Origin: Nitrosomonas ureae
Lineage (GTDB): Bacteria > Pseudomonadota > Gammaproteobacteria > Burkholderiales > Nitrosomonadaceae
Assembly: GCF_001455205.1 (NCBI RefSeq)
Contig: NZ_CP013341.1
Coordinates: 3,100,001 to 3,164,000 of the forward strand
Direction: 5' to 3'
Length of the DNA: 64,000 nucleotides
Shown: one piece after another, positions 10,047 to 18,714 of the stretch
Layout of the letters: every line of letters starts with the position of its first letter
How positions within the stretch are numbered: the first letter of the stretch is position 1
Notes under the pieces: generated by a model
Told to the model about the DNA's origin: nothing
Databases searched by the model: none
What the model saw: the letters and a program-made list of their open reading frames with translations, nothing else
Translations under genes and position numbers: made by a program

Positions 10047-10540
10047 TGTTCAAAAATCTCCTGTAATGGACGTTCATAGCGTTGCTTAATCGTTGCGATC
10101 AGTGTATCCGGATCAGCTTCATTGAGTGCATGAATTAACAAATATCTGCGATCTTCAGACAATCGCGCCGATACTGTCCCCGGTGTCAATGTGATGCTGT
10201 TAGCCAATAAACTGATAGCCAAATCAGATGTCACGCTTAATGGTAATTGAATAAAAACCGGCTTAAGCCGATCCAGATCGCCAAGAATTAATCGCGCTAC
10301 CGTAAAATTGGCCATAATAATATCCCACAGTAATATCCCAATATACCGCAACAAAGTAAAAGGTTTGTGAATTGTCACAACCTCCGGCCAAAAGCGTTGG
10401 GTTAATAACGGTATCATCCAACCCAGCAACAAACCGAGAACAATCTGCCCGGGCGTTATGCTGTTAACCAGCAGTAACCATAAACCTGTCAGCGTGGGGG
10501 ATAAAATCGGATGAGGCAGCAAACGAGCCATGGTTGTCAT
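10040..10540 (-). CDS. mrpE: Mrp Na+/H+ antiporter subunit E
   Basis: A 166-residue subunit with two or three N-terminal membrane segments and a C-terminal cytoplasmic domain, including the family features SITLTPGTVSARL and a following 'LIHAL' strand. It overlaps mrpD by 4 bases (ATGA) and mrpF by 7. In characterised Mrp complexes MrpE is needed for assembly. Confidence 0.93.
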   Translation of the reverse strand: MTTMARLLPHPILSPTLTGLWLLLVNSITPGQIVLGLLLGWMIPLLTQRFWPEVVTIHKPFTLLRYIGILLWDIIMANFTVARLILGDLDRLKPVFIQLPLSVTSDLAISLLANSITLTPGTVSARLSEDRRYLLIHALNEADPDTLIATIKQRYERPLQEIFEQC

Positions 10541-12072
10541 TTCTCAACACCTAGCACAGATTTAATATAATCATCAGGTTGCAACAACTGATTTGCTGTT
10601 GCCTGTACAAACTCGATAATTGCACCAGCCCAGATCATTATAACTACACATAACGCAAGCAAACAGGTAGCAATCACCAAGCCATTTATGTCTGACACTA
10701 TACTGGGCCGAACATGGCTATCCGTTGCAGCATGGCTCGGCTGCGGAGCTTGAGCCCGATAAAAAATCAGACTTCCGCTACGCGCCAATGCAATAATAGT
10801 AAACAAGCTGGTTATTAATACAATAGCCATTATCCATGGCAGAGCCGTATGTGATAGCGCCGCTTGTAAGATCATGAATTTTGCTACAAAACCGGATAAT
10901 GGGGGCAATCCTGTCACTAAAACCGCTGCTACAAAAAAGAGTGTGCCTACTATTCGCTGATGCATCATGATCAAACCCGGCTCAAAGCGATCGCCCATTT
11001 CGCCACGTCGCTTAGCAATGCCATCAGCAAGCAGAAAAAATGCGGCGGCAGCGAAGGTGGAATGTGGCAAATAATACAATCCGGCCGCTATTCCGGCGCT
11101 CGTGTTGATGCCAAAAGCGATAAATAGTGTACCGACCGATGCAACCACTAGATAGGCCACCTGCTGCCGCAAATGCGTACTTGCCAGAACACCCAGTACG
11201 CCTGCAACCAACGTTGCCAAAGCCAATGGTAACAACCAGGGTTGAATCAAATTGGCAATTGGCCCGGCTTGTTCGCCAAAGATCAAAGTATAAATGCGCA
11301 AAATGCTGTACGCACCAACCTTGGTCATGATGGCAAATAAAGCGGCAACCGGAGCAGATGTATGCGCATAAGCCGCAGGGAGCCACAAATAAAGCGGCAA
11401 AAGAGCGGCTTTGAGAGCAAATACGGCAAACAACAGTAAGCCAGCCGTACGAATGAGCGCAATATCCTCGCTAGCAACATTGGCAACTTTAACCGCCAGA
11501 TCAGCCATATTTAATGTACCCAAGAGCCCGTAGAGTGTTCCTACAGCAAACAAAAACAAAGTTGAACCCACGAGATTGATGATGACAAAATGTAACCCGG
11601 CCATGGTGCGCAACCGTCCCCCACCATGCAGTAATAAACCATAGGAAGCAAGTAGCAGAATTTCAAAGAATACAAATAGATTAAACAAATCACCGGTCAA
11701 AAATGCACCATTTAAACCAAATAATTGCAATTGGTATAGCACATGGAAATGTGGTCCCATAGTATCCGTGCCGCGCACTGCATAAAGTAGCGCGCACAAA
11801 GAAACCAATGCAGTAATGATCAACATCCAGGCAGCAAGCCGATCAGCGACCAGAACAATGCCAAAGGGTGGGGGCCAGTTGCCTAATGCATAAACCAGAA
11901 TCTCGCCATTGTTAACGACGCTGAGCAACCATCCTGTCAACAGAACCAAAACACTTACGGATGAGATGCTTACAATACGCAACACCTGCAGACTCTGTTT
12001 TTGCAGCAACAACAACAACGCGCCAAACAATAACGGCCATATCACGGGAAGAATAACCATATGGCTTATCAT
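10537..12072 (-). CDS. mrpD: Mrp Na+/H+ antiporter subunit D
   Basis: A 511-residue polytopic protein homologous to the NuoM/NuoN proton-pumping subunits of complex I, with about 14 membrane segments. It contains the conserved FVFFEILLLASYGLLLHGG segment (membrane Glu) and the family core ALKAALLPLYLWLPAAYAH with the membrane Lys. It is coupled to both neighbours by 4-base overlaps (with mrpC at 12069-12072 and mrpE at 10537-10540). MrpD with MrpA forms the ion-translocating core. Confidence 0.95.
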   Translation of the reverse strand: MISHMVILPVIWPLLFGALLLLLQKQSLQVLRIVSISSVSVLVLLTGWLLSVVNNGEILVYALGNWPPPFGIVLVADRLAAWMLIITALVSLCALLYAVRGTDTMGPHFHVLYQLQLFGLNGAFLTGDLFNLFVFFEILLLASYGLLLHGGGRLRTMAGLHFVIINLVGSTLFLFAVGTLYGLLGTLNMADLAVKVANVASEDIALIRTAGLLLFAVFALKAALLPLYLWLPAAYAHTSAPVAALFAIMTKVGAYSILRIYTLIFGEQAGPIANLIQPWLLPLALATLVAGVLGVLASTHLRQQVAYLVVASVGTLFIAFGINTSAGIAAGLYYLPHSTFAAAAFFLLADGIAKRRGEMGDRFEPGLIMMHQRIVGTLFFVAAVLVTGLPPLSGFVAKFMILQAALSHTALPWIMAIVLITSLFTIIALARSGSLIFYRAQAPQPSHAATDSHVRPSIVSDINGLVIATCLLALCVVIMIWAGAIIEFVQATANQLLQPDDYIKSVLGVEK

Positions 12073-12398
12073 GGTTTATGTTTTCCATCCACATGATCGT
12101 TCCCCATTTCCAGATGCGCCTTGAGGGACAATACAATGACAAAAGCAGTCATGGCAAAACTGATTACAATTGCTGTCAACACTAACGCCTGCGGCAAGGG
12201 ATCCGCATATTCCGTAACACCTTCTACAATAATCGGTGGTTTACCGATAGTGAGCCGCCCCATTACCAGCAGAAATAGATTGACTGCGTAAGACAAAAAA
12301 GTCAGACCCAGCACAACCGGAAAAGTACGGTTGCGTAAAGCCAAATAAACGCCACAACCCGTGAGTGTTCCTATCAGTATTGCTACCAGCGCTTCCAT
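12069..12398 (-). CDS. mrpC: Mrp Na+/H+ antiporter subunit C
   Basis: A 109-residue NuoK-like membrane protein with three hydrophobic segments and the MrpC signature 'DPLPQALVLTAIVI' in the last third. It starts at the stop of mrpA (1-base overlap, TAATG) and overlaps mrpD by 4 bases. Confidence 0.94.
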   Translation of the reverse strand: MEALVAILIGTLTGCGVYLALRNRTFPVVLGLTFLSYAVNLFLLVMGRLTIGKPPIIVEGVTEYADPLPQALVLTAIVISFAMTAFVIVLSLKAHLEMGNDHVDGKHKP

Positions 12399-15229
12399 TA
12401 ACGGATTCTCTTTCTGACGTTTGTCAAATGACTCTCTTTATGTACCAGACCAAGATAAATAAGTATCAATAGCGTGGTACCGACGACAACCAGATATACA
12501 CCCAGATCAAACATCATAGCCGAGGCTAGCTCGAACTCTCCAATTATCGGCCAATGCAGATGACTAAAGGTGGAGGTCAAAAAAGGATGATCAAAAAACC
12601 AACTGGCAACACCCGTCAATACCGCGACAAAAATACCCGCCCCTATCACATGATGCATATTGACTGACAAACGGCTATGCGCCCATGCCACACCATTGGC
12701 CAAATATTGCATGATTAGTGCTACCGCAGTTATTAATCCTGCGATAAATCCCCCTCCGGGTAGATTATGCCCACGCAGCAAAATATATACAGAAACCAGC
12801 AAGGCGAGCGGTAATAGCAGACGCACAAACGACGCCATGATAACCGGATGCAAATCATGATCCCAGATTTGTCCCTGGCTGTCTTGTTCCGAGCCGGATA
12901 ACTTTAGTTGATGCAGCATCGCATATATACCCAGTCCGGCTAACGCTAGCACGGTAATCTCACCGAGTGTGTCATAGCCTCTGAAATCAACCAGAATGAC
13001 ATTGACTACATTCGTTCCACCCCCACCTGTCACGCTATTGCTCAAGAAGTAATCTGCGATGCTGTAATATGGACGGGTTAAAATAGCCCAAACTAATAAA
13101 CTCACACCTGAACCCGCTGCTATAGCGACCAAAGCATCACGGCTGCGTACATAATTCCCGGATTCCCGCGGCGAAAATTGCGGTAAAAAATATAATGCTA
13201 ACAGCATCAGAACAATCGTTACCACCTCGACGGATAATTGTGTCAAAGCCAGATCCGGCGCAGAAAACTTGATAAAAACAAGAGACACTCCCAAGCCTAC
13301 CGCACCCATTAAAATGAGCGATACAAGACGTTGCCGATGCAGGATAACCGCACCTATCGCGGCAATTATAAGAATCAATGTAACCAATACGCTGACGCCA
13401 TCTACAGGCAGTCGTATGCGATCCCCGGTTAGAGCTGATACATTATCGATGAAGCCTGTCACGCCAAGCGCCAGAATAAAAAGCATAAAAACAAACAGCA
13501 TCTGCTGAAGCGAATGTGCATTCAGTAAATGGGTTATATAACGAGAAATTTTAAAAAGCTGGTTAAGCATATAATTGTATAGTGATCTAAATTCCAGCCG
13601 ATCACCGATTTTTTCGTACCATGCGGATAATGGACGGCGAACCAGATAAATTAAAATTCCGCCGGATAACGCAATAATACTCATCCATAATGCCGGATTA
13701 AAACCATGCCAGATAGCCAAATCGTGTTCTGGAACAGATCCCTGTAGAACACCAGCAGCAGCTACTGCAAGAATGGGTTCTACAGTTAATGCCGGGAGCA
13801 TCCCAACCAGCAAACATAAAGCTACCAGAATTTCCACCGGCACCTTCATCCAGCGTGGAGGCTCATGTGGTGTTTTGGGCAAATCAACCGGCTCTCCATT
13901 AAAAAAAACCGTATGGATAAAACGTAATGAATAAGCCACGGCAAAAATACCCGCTAGAGTTGCTGCGGCAGGCATCAGCCATCCCAACGGTTGATGAGTA
14001 TGATGCAAAGTTTCGGCAAAAAACATTTCCTTAGATAAAAAACCGTTAAATAGCGGCACGCCCGCCATAGAAGCGGCAGCCACCATGGCCAGTAATGCTG
14101 TGTGTGGCATAAATTTCCATAATCCTCGCAAACGGCGCATATCTCGCGTACCCGCTTCGTGATCGATAATGCCCGCAGCCATAAACAAGGAGGCTTTGAA
14201 AATCGCATGGTTAATGATATGAAAAACACCGGCAACCGCTGCAAGCGGGGTTCCCATGCCGAATAATAAAGTAATCAAACCCAGATGACTGATCGTCGAA
14301 TACGCAAGCAATCCTTTTAGATCGTGCTTAAACATAGCAATGTAAGCGGCCACAAGCAATGTAACCAGCCCTGTCATACTAACCAGCCAGAACCATTCCG
14401 ATGTACCCGACAAAGCGGGAAAAAAACGAGCAAGCAAGAACACACCGGCTTTTACCATAGTAGCAGAATGCAAATAAGCAGACACCGGCGTAGGAGCAGC
14501 CATGGCATTAGGCAACCAGAAGTGAAATGGAAATTGCGCTGATTTAGTGAAAGCACCAAGCAATATCAGTATCAACATCGGCAGATATAACGCATGGGCA
14601 CGGATACTATCGCCTGATCTCAAAATCACGGATAAATCATAGCTGTTGCAAATTTCACCCAGTAGCAGAAAACCACCGAGCAGTGCCAGACCGCCACCGC
14701 CAGTAACGGCCAACGCCATACGCGCTCCGCTGCGTGATTCTTGCCGGTGTTGCCAATAACTAATGAGCAAGAACGACGACAGACTGGTTAACTCCCAGAA
14801 AATCAATAGCTGAATAATATTTTCTGATAACACAATTCCCAGCATGGAACCCATGAACATCAGCAAATAAGCAAAAAAACGTCCCATGTCATCCCGCTCG
14901 GACAAGTAATACCGGGCATAGAGGATAATAAGTAGGCCAATACCCAAGATCATCAGCGAAAAGAGCAAACCCAATCCATCGAGACGAAATGCCAGGTCCA
15001 AGCCGAGCACCGGTATCCAGCTAAAGCGCTGAATGATAATTTGCCCTGAAAAAACATCAGCAATCATCGGATATAAAATGGCTAACGCAAGTAGCGTCAC
15101 GAAACCGGCACCCCAAGCGGCATGCAATCGGCCCAAACGGGAAATGGATGCAACAAAGATAGCGCCGACAAAAGGTATGAGCGCGACAAGCGATAAATTC
15201 ATAGATAGGATAATATAGCTGTTGGGCAT
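12398..15229 (-). CDS. mrpA: Mrp Na+/H+ antiporter fused subunit A-B
   Basis: A 943-residue polytopic protein. The first two thirds are NuoL-like MrpA, with FWELTSLSSFLLISYW (membrane Glu) and AQFPFHFWLPNAM; this is followed by the MrpA C-terminal domain. The last 150 residues match a separate MrpB subunit, with LLPLALLVSVYILLRGHN and PGGGFIAGL. Fusion of B to A gives the six-gene mrpA'CDEFG type of operon, seen in several proteobacteria. The chosen ATG has AGGA very close upstream; an internal ATG at 15202 is possible. The operon likely gives Na+/H+ exchange and pH or salt tolerance. Confidence 0.94.
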   Translation of the reverse strand: MPNSYIILSMNLSLVALIPFVGAIFVASISRLGRLHAAWGAGFVTLLALAILYPMIADVFSGQIIIQRFSWIPVLGLDLAFRLDGLGLLFSLMILGIGLLIILYARYYLSERDDMGRFFAYLLMFMGSMLGIVLSENIIQLLIFWELTSLSSFLLISYWQHRQESRSGARMALAVTGGGGLALLGGFLLLGEICNSYDLSVILRSGDSIRAHALYLPMLILILLGAFTKSAQFPFHFWLPNAMAAPTPVSAYLHSATMVKAGVFLLARFFPALSGTSEWFWLVSMTGLVTLLVAAYIAMFKHDLKGLLAYSTISHLGLITLLFGMGTPLAAVAGVFHIINHAIFKASLFMAAGIIDHEAGTRDMRRLRGLWKFMPHTALLAMVAAASMAGVPLFNGFLSKEMFFAETLHHTHQPLGWLMPAAATLAGIFAVAYSLRFIHTVFFNGEPVDLPKTPHEPPRWMKVPVEILVALCLLVGMLPALTVEPILAVAAAGVLQGSVPEHDLAIWHGFNPALWMSIIALSGGILIYLVRRPLSAWYEKIGDRLEFRSLYNYMLNQLFKISRYITHLLNAHSLQQMLFVFMLFILALGVTGFIDNVSALTGDRIRLPVDGVSVLVTLILIIAAIGAVILHRQRLVSLILMGAVGLGVSLVFIKFSAPDLALTQLSVEVVTIVLMLLALYFLPQFSPRESGNYVRSRDALVAIAAGSGVSLLVWAILTRPYYSIADYFLSNSVTGGGGTNVVNVILVDFRGYDTLGEITVLALAGLGIYAMLHQLKLSGSEQDSQGQIWDHDLHPVIMASFVRLLLPLALLVSVYILLRGHNLPGGGFIAGLITAVALIMQYLANGVAWAHSRLSVNMHHVIGAGIFVAVLTGVASWFFDHPFLTSTFSHLHWPIIGEFELASAMMFDLGVYLVVVGTTLLILIYLGLVHKESHLTNVRKRIR

Positions 15230-16134
15230 TTCCTGCTTAATTCATATAACTCTTTTCAACATTCATCACTTAAATATAATTCTGCGGGAATAATACAATT
15301 TTTTGTACACTCCCAGCTTGCAGACATTTTTAGATTTTTCCATAAATTTATCCCATCAGACTAAGATGAAATAAATTCTGTTAAATAAAAACATCGGATC
15401 TCAACAAAAACCAATATCGAAAATAATTTGCGAAATGATATCATTACTACTTATACGGATTGTTCATTTGAGTATCGATTCCGTAGCAATAAATTCATCG
15501 CCATTATCCCAATTCAGCCAGGAAATCCTATACGCGCGGAATTGACTCCGAACACTCCTTTCAATCTTGAAGGTAGAATGCATATCCATGCACGATTTCT
15601 TAACTTTTGATCGAACAGCCTATGATGAATGTGGCACGGGTATTCTCAATTCTGCCACTCGCCAGAAAAACCACACCTTCCCAGTCACATTTTTTTGTCA
15701 ATATAACTTCCGCTCAAAAATCTGAGCGTAGGTTTAATTCACAATGGTTGAATTCGGATCGGAATAACTTGTTTTCCGAAGGTTAGCTAGACTCGATTTT
15801 GTGAATGGTATGACTCTGTTCGCAGTATTTTGATGATAGTCGACTGCCGATAATACTGCTATCAATGAACCTGATCAAGAAAATTTCAGATGCCAAAAAA
15901 TAAAATCAAGCGTTTTATTCTGTAATTTTTTGTCCAGATTTTTTTCATGGCATGAAATTATTGACCCTACTTTTCTTGCTTTACGGAGAAACGATATAAT
16001 TCCCTATTCAGAATTATCATTATACTTAGAAATACACGCACGCCAGGTATCTGTTTATGAAATTTAAGATAATGCGAATTTAATCCGCTTAATACAACTG
16101 CTCTCCATACTTGACTATCGCATACAAGCAGTTC
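15230..16134. other. Long intergenic region upstream of mrpA and the diguanylate cyclase
   Basis: About 900 bases between divergent genes, AT-rich. A 60-codon open frame (15428-15610) has no start signals or similarity and I do not call it. Visible structures are a hairpin CGCTCA/TGAGCG (15711-15728) and an odd palindrome TTTCATG-G-CATGAAA (15943-15957), which has the symmetry of a repressor operator. Promoters for mrpA (left) and the cyclase (right) should be here. Confidence 0.4.
15943..15957. promoter_or_regulatory. 15-bp palindrome, possible operator
   Basis: TTTCATG and CATGAAA are perfectly complementary around a central G, about 180 bases upstream of the diguanylate cyclase start. The symmetry fits a dimeric regulator site but no regulator is encoded nearby, and chance occurrence in AT-rich DNA cannot be excluded. 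Confidence 0.25.
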
Positions 16135-17841
16135 ATGAAAAAAATATCCGTATTGCTGACCATGATGCTAGTGTGCTCATTCTGGAGCTTACCGGCAGAC
16201 GCACAAGATATTGATGTCTCTAAAAAATACCAAGAACCGATTGGGCAACATATTCAGTTTTATCGAAATGAAGAGGCTCATCTAAGCATGCAAAGTGCAT
16301 ATGACGCATTCCAAAATGGTGACTTTTCGCAATCCTCAGATTCCGTACTTAATTTTGGCATCGGCGCAAAACCAGTGTGGCTTGCGTTTCGCGTTAGAAA
16401 TCATACCCATGACTATGCGCTTCGAAATTTATTGCTTGAAACCTCCTGGTTGGACAAGATTGATGTTTATCATTTCCATGGGAACCAGTTAGTAAATAGT
16501 TACCATATTGGCGACAGCCAGCTATTTTCGCAACGGCCGCTTAACCATCGATTTTTTGTCACTGAGCATAATGTTGGAACCGGTGACACTACCGTGCTCA
16601 TCCGCGTTGAGTCAGACGACGCAATGGTTTTGCCCATTTATTTCCTTACCGCGGAAGAAACCGCTGATAGAAATATGCTGCAAGCATATAGCTACGGATT
16701 GATATACGGAATTATTTTGGCTTTGGTAGCCTACAATTTTATGCTGTATATCGGATTACGCTCTGCTCCCTATTTTTTTTACTCACTCTACCTCTTATTA
16801 TTTTTGCTACTCAATGCTGCCTATACTGGCCATGGCTACCAATGGTTATGGCCTGATTCGCCGCACTGGCAACAATGGTCCAATCCAGTATTGATCATGA
16901 TGTGTACTTTAAGTGGCTGTGCATTTGCATTGAACTTCTTGGATATCAAAACGGCCAGTCCTCGCATCTATCAGTCAGTTATTGTCTGCTGCCTCAGCTT
17001 TAGCGTATTAACATTAATCGCAATCTTGACCGATAAATTCATAATAACGCTATTTATATCTCTGTTTTTTATATTTTATTTCTATATTCTTGCTGTCATA
17101 TTGGGTATCATTTCTCTGCGAACAAAAAACAGATTCGCGCAATATTTTCTCTTAGCATCGATTTTTACGATTTGTGGCGGCATTATTACAGCTAATGCGG
17201 TATGGGGGTTCATTCCTTTCAACTGGCTCACTTACCGAGCCACAGAAATTGGGATGGTGGCGGATGCGATTTTGCTAGCGCTTGCACTTGCTGAGCGTTT
17301 TAACATTAATCAGAGCGAGAAGCTGGCAGCTGAAAAAAGAGCTGATATTGATTTATTAACCAACTTAAATAACCGACGGGCCTTTTACAAATTCGTGCAG
17401 CCGATGTGGGCCATAAGCTTGCGCAGCAAAAGTTCTACCTCGGTAATCATACTGGATATCGATGATTTCAAATTACTGAATGATAATTATGGTCATCCTG
17501 TAGGCGATCTCGTTCTGGTGCGATTGGCGGAAACAATTCAAAAAGAAGCACGCAGCGGAGATATTCTGGCACGCTGGGGAGGCGAAGAATTTCTTATTTT
17601 TCTGCCGGAAACACAATTGACGGATGCAATAGCCATTGCAGATAGGATGCGCAAAAGAATCACAACAATTCAAATTTCTATTGATAATGACGAAAAAGTC
17701 TCATTTACCGCAAGCTTTGGCGTTGCGACCACTCAAGATATTAACGTATCTCTGAACGAATTAATCGCACAAGCGGATCGACAACTCTATCACGCCAAGA
17801 AGAAAGGACGTAACCGCGTCTACCCAGATTTATCTGACTGA
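16135..17841 (+). CDS. Membrane diguanylate cyclase with 7TMR-DISM sensor
   Basis: Predicted to make cyclic di-GMP at the inner membrane. The order is: signal peptide (residues 1-24), a periplasmic beta-rich 7TMR-DISM extracellular domain (to about 180), seven membrane segments (about 190-385), and a C-terminal GGDEF domain. The active-site motif is GGEEF (482-486), and an intact inhibitory site RSGD (473-476) lies exactly five residues before it, so product feedback is expected. The open frame also has a TTG at 16111, but the ATG at 16135 begins MKKISVLL directly before the hydrophobic core. No EAL domain and no obvious partner gene are present. Confidence 0.9.
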   Translation: MKKISVLLTMMLVCSFWSLPADAQDIDVSKKYQEPIGQHIQFYRNEEAHLSMQSAYDAFQNGDFSQSSDSVLNFGIGAKPVWLAFRVRNHTHDYALRNLLLETSWLDKIDVYHFHGNQLVNSYHIGDSQLFSQRPLNHRFFVTEHNVGTGDTTVLIRVESDDAMVLPIYFLTAEETADRNMLQAYSYGLIYGIILALVAYNFMLYIGLRSAPYFFYSLYLLLFLLLNAAYTGHGYQWLWPDSPHWQQWSNPVLIMMCTLSGCAFALNFLDIKTASPRIYQSVIVCCLSFSVLTLIAILTDKFIITLFISLFFIFYFYILAVILGIISLRTKNRFAQYFLLASIFTICGGIITANAVWGFIPFNWLTYRATEIGMVADAILLALALAERFNINQSEKLAAEKRADIDLLTNLNNRRAFYKFVQPMWAISLRSKSSTSVIILDIDDFKLLNDNYGHPVGDLVLVRLAETIQKEARSGDILARWGGEEFLIFLPETQLTDAIAIADRMRKRITTIQISIDNDEKVSFTASFGVATTQDINVSLNELIAQADRQLYHAKKKGRNRVYPDLSD

Positions 17842-17916
17842 AAATAAGACAAAAAGTATAAATAACCCAAATATCAACAAAAAGACTCCAAGAGCTTATA
17901 TCTAATTATTTTCTTA

Positions 17917-18144
17917 TTATTCGTAATCATAATATTGGCAAAATCCCAATGATTTTATTGCGATTTCAGATTCCTCAGCAACACAAAAATCATCATCACC
18001 AGTTTCCAACTCATCAATAAGTTTTACAATCCGGCTATCTGGAATCATGCCATCAGCTAATGCATCCTCATCCTCATCATCAAAACCCATAGTTTCAGAA
18101 TCTATATCATAAATATTACTATGCAATAACTTACTCTTCATCAT
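17917..18144 (-). CDS. Small very acidic protein, unknown
   Basis: A 75-residue protein starting MMKSKLL with a perfect AGGAGG six bases upstream of the ATG, which is the main reason I accept it. It is rich in Asp and Glu (for example DDEDED and ELETGDDD), has two Cys and ends YYDYE. No signal peptide or known domain is visible. An in-frame GTG at 18159 overlaps the ribosome binding site itself and is a less likely start. It reads away from the Fur-box region in front of the TonB receptor, 126 bases after a second small gene with a similar leader. Function unknown. Confidence 0.55.
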   Translation of the reverse strand: MMKSKLLHSNIYDIDSETMGFDDEDEDALADGMIPDSRIVKLIDELETGDDDFCVAEESEIAIKSLGFCQYYDYE

Positions 18145-18270
18145 GGTAGACCTCCTCACAGAGTTATTGGAAATGCTTCCAGTAAATCATAACAATCTAT
18201 AAATTAAATTCTGGATTAGGAATAATTTCTCCTGATATTTTTGAAATATAAAGACACACCTCTCCAGAGT

Positions 18271-18489
18271 TCAACCGAATGAGTACTCCATTTTTTGAGA
18301 AAATGATGCAATGGATTTATCCGAAGTCGGCGAACCGGCAGTTCGCGTAGTCTTGAATTGGAGATCCAGGATTGATGACGATAAGTCTATGTTATTCTGG
18401 ATATGAAATGAGGCAACTGATTCAATCATCACAAATTGCCGGCTTCGATTGACAGAAGAAAGTGTCTGCAGGCCATAGCTATCGAACAT
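18271..18489 (-). CDS. Small protein of unknown function
   Basis: A 72-residue protein starting MFDSYGL, rich in Ser, with no recognisable domain, membrane segment or signal peptide. The leader GTGAGGAGAGG just before the ATG gives a strong ribosome binding site and closely resembles the leader of the downstream small gene at 18144. It is the first leftward gene from the region holding the Fur box, so it may share iron control with the receptor on the other strand. Function unknown; it could also be a chance open frame. Confidence 0.45.
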   Translation of the reverse strand: MFDSYGLQTLSSVNRSRQFVMIESVASFHIQNNIDLSSSILDLQFKTTRTAGSPTSDKSIASFSQKMEYSFG

Positions 18490-18630
18490 TGAACCTCTCC
18501 TCACTCCGATGCAAATCAGTACTAATATTCATCTCTTGAAACTACGACGTCAGCATAGCGATTAACGAAGGGCTTTCTCGACCAATTGTTATATATAAGT
18601 TCTGAAATTATTTTAGCCATAAATATTATT

Positions 18631-18649
18631 AATACGAATCATTATCATT
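18631..18649 (+). promoter_or_regulatory. Probable Fur box upstream of STN-type TonB receptor
   Basis: AATACGAATCATTATCATT matches the 19-base Fur consensus (AATGATAATNATTATCATT) at all positions except three in the left half. A -10-like TATAAT at 18655-18660 follows directly, so bound Fur would cover a promoter of the receptor starting at 18715. It lies 142 bases from the divergent small gene. Confidence 0.7.
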
Positions 18650-18714
18650 TGTATTATAATTATCATAAATTACCTTAGAACTAGGATTCTTAATTTATAG
18701 GAGATCAAGAGATT

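Noticed and set aside
15428..15610. 60-codon open frame in the mrp/diguanylate cyclase gap
   Set aside because: No ribosome site, no recognisable similarity, and composition like the flanking non-coding DNA.
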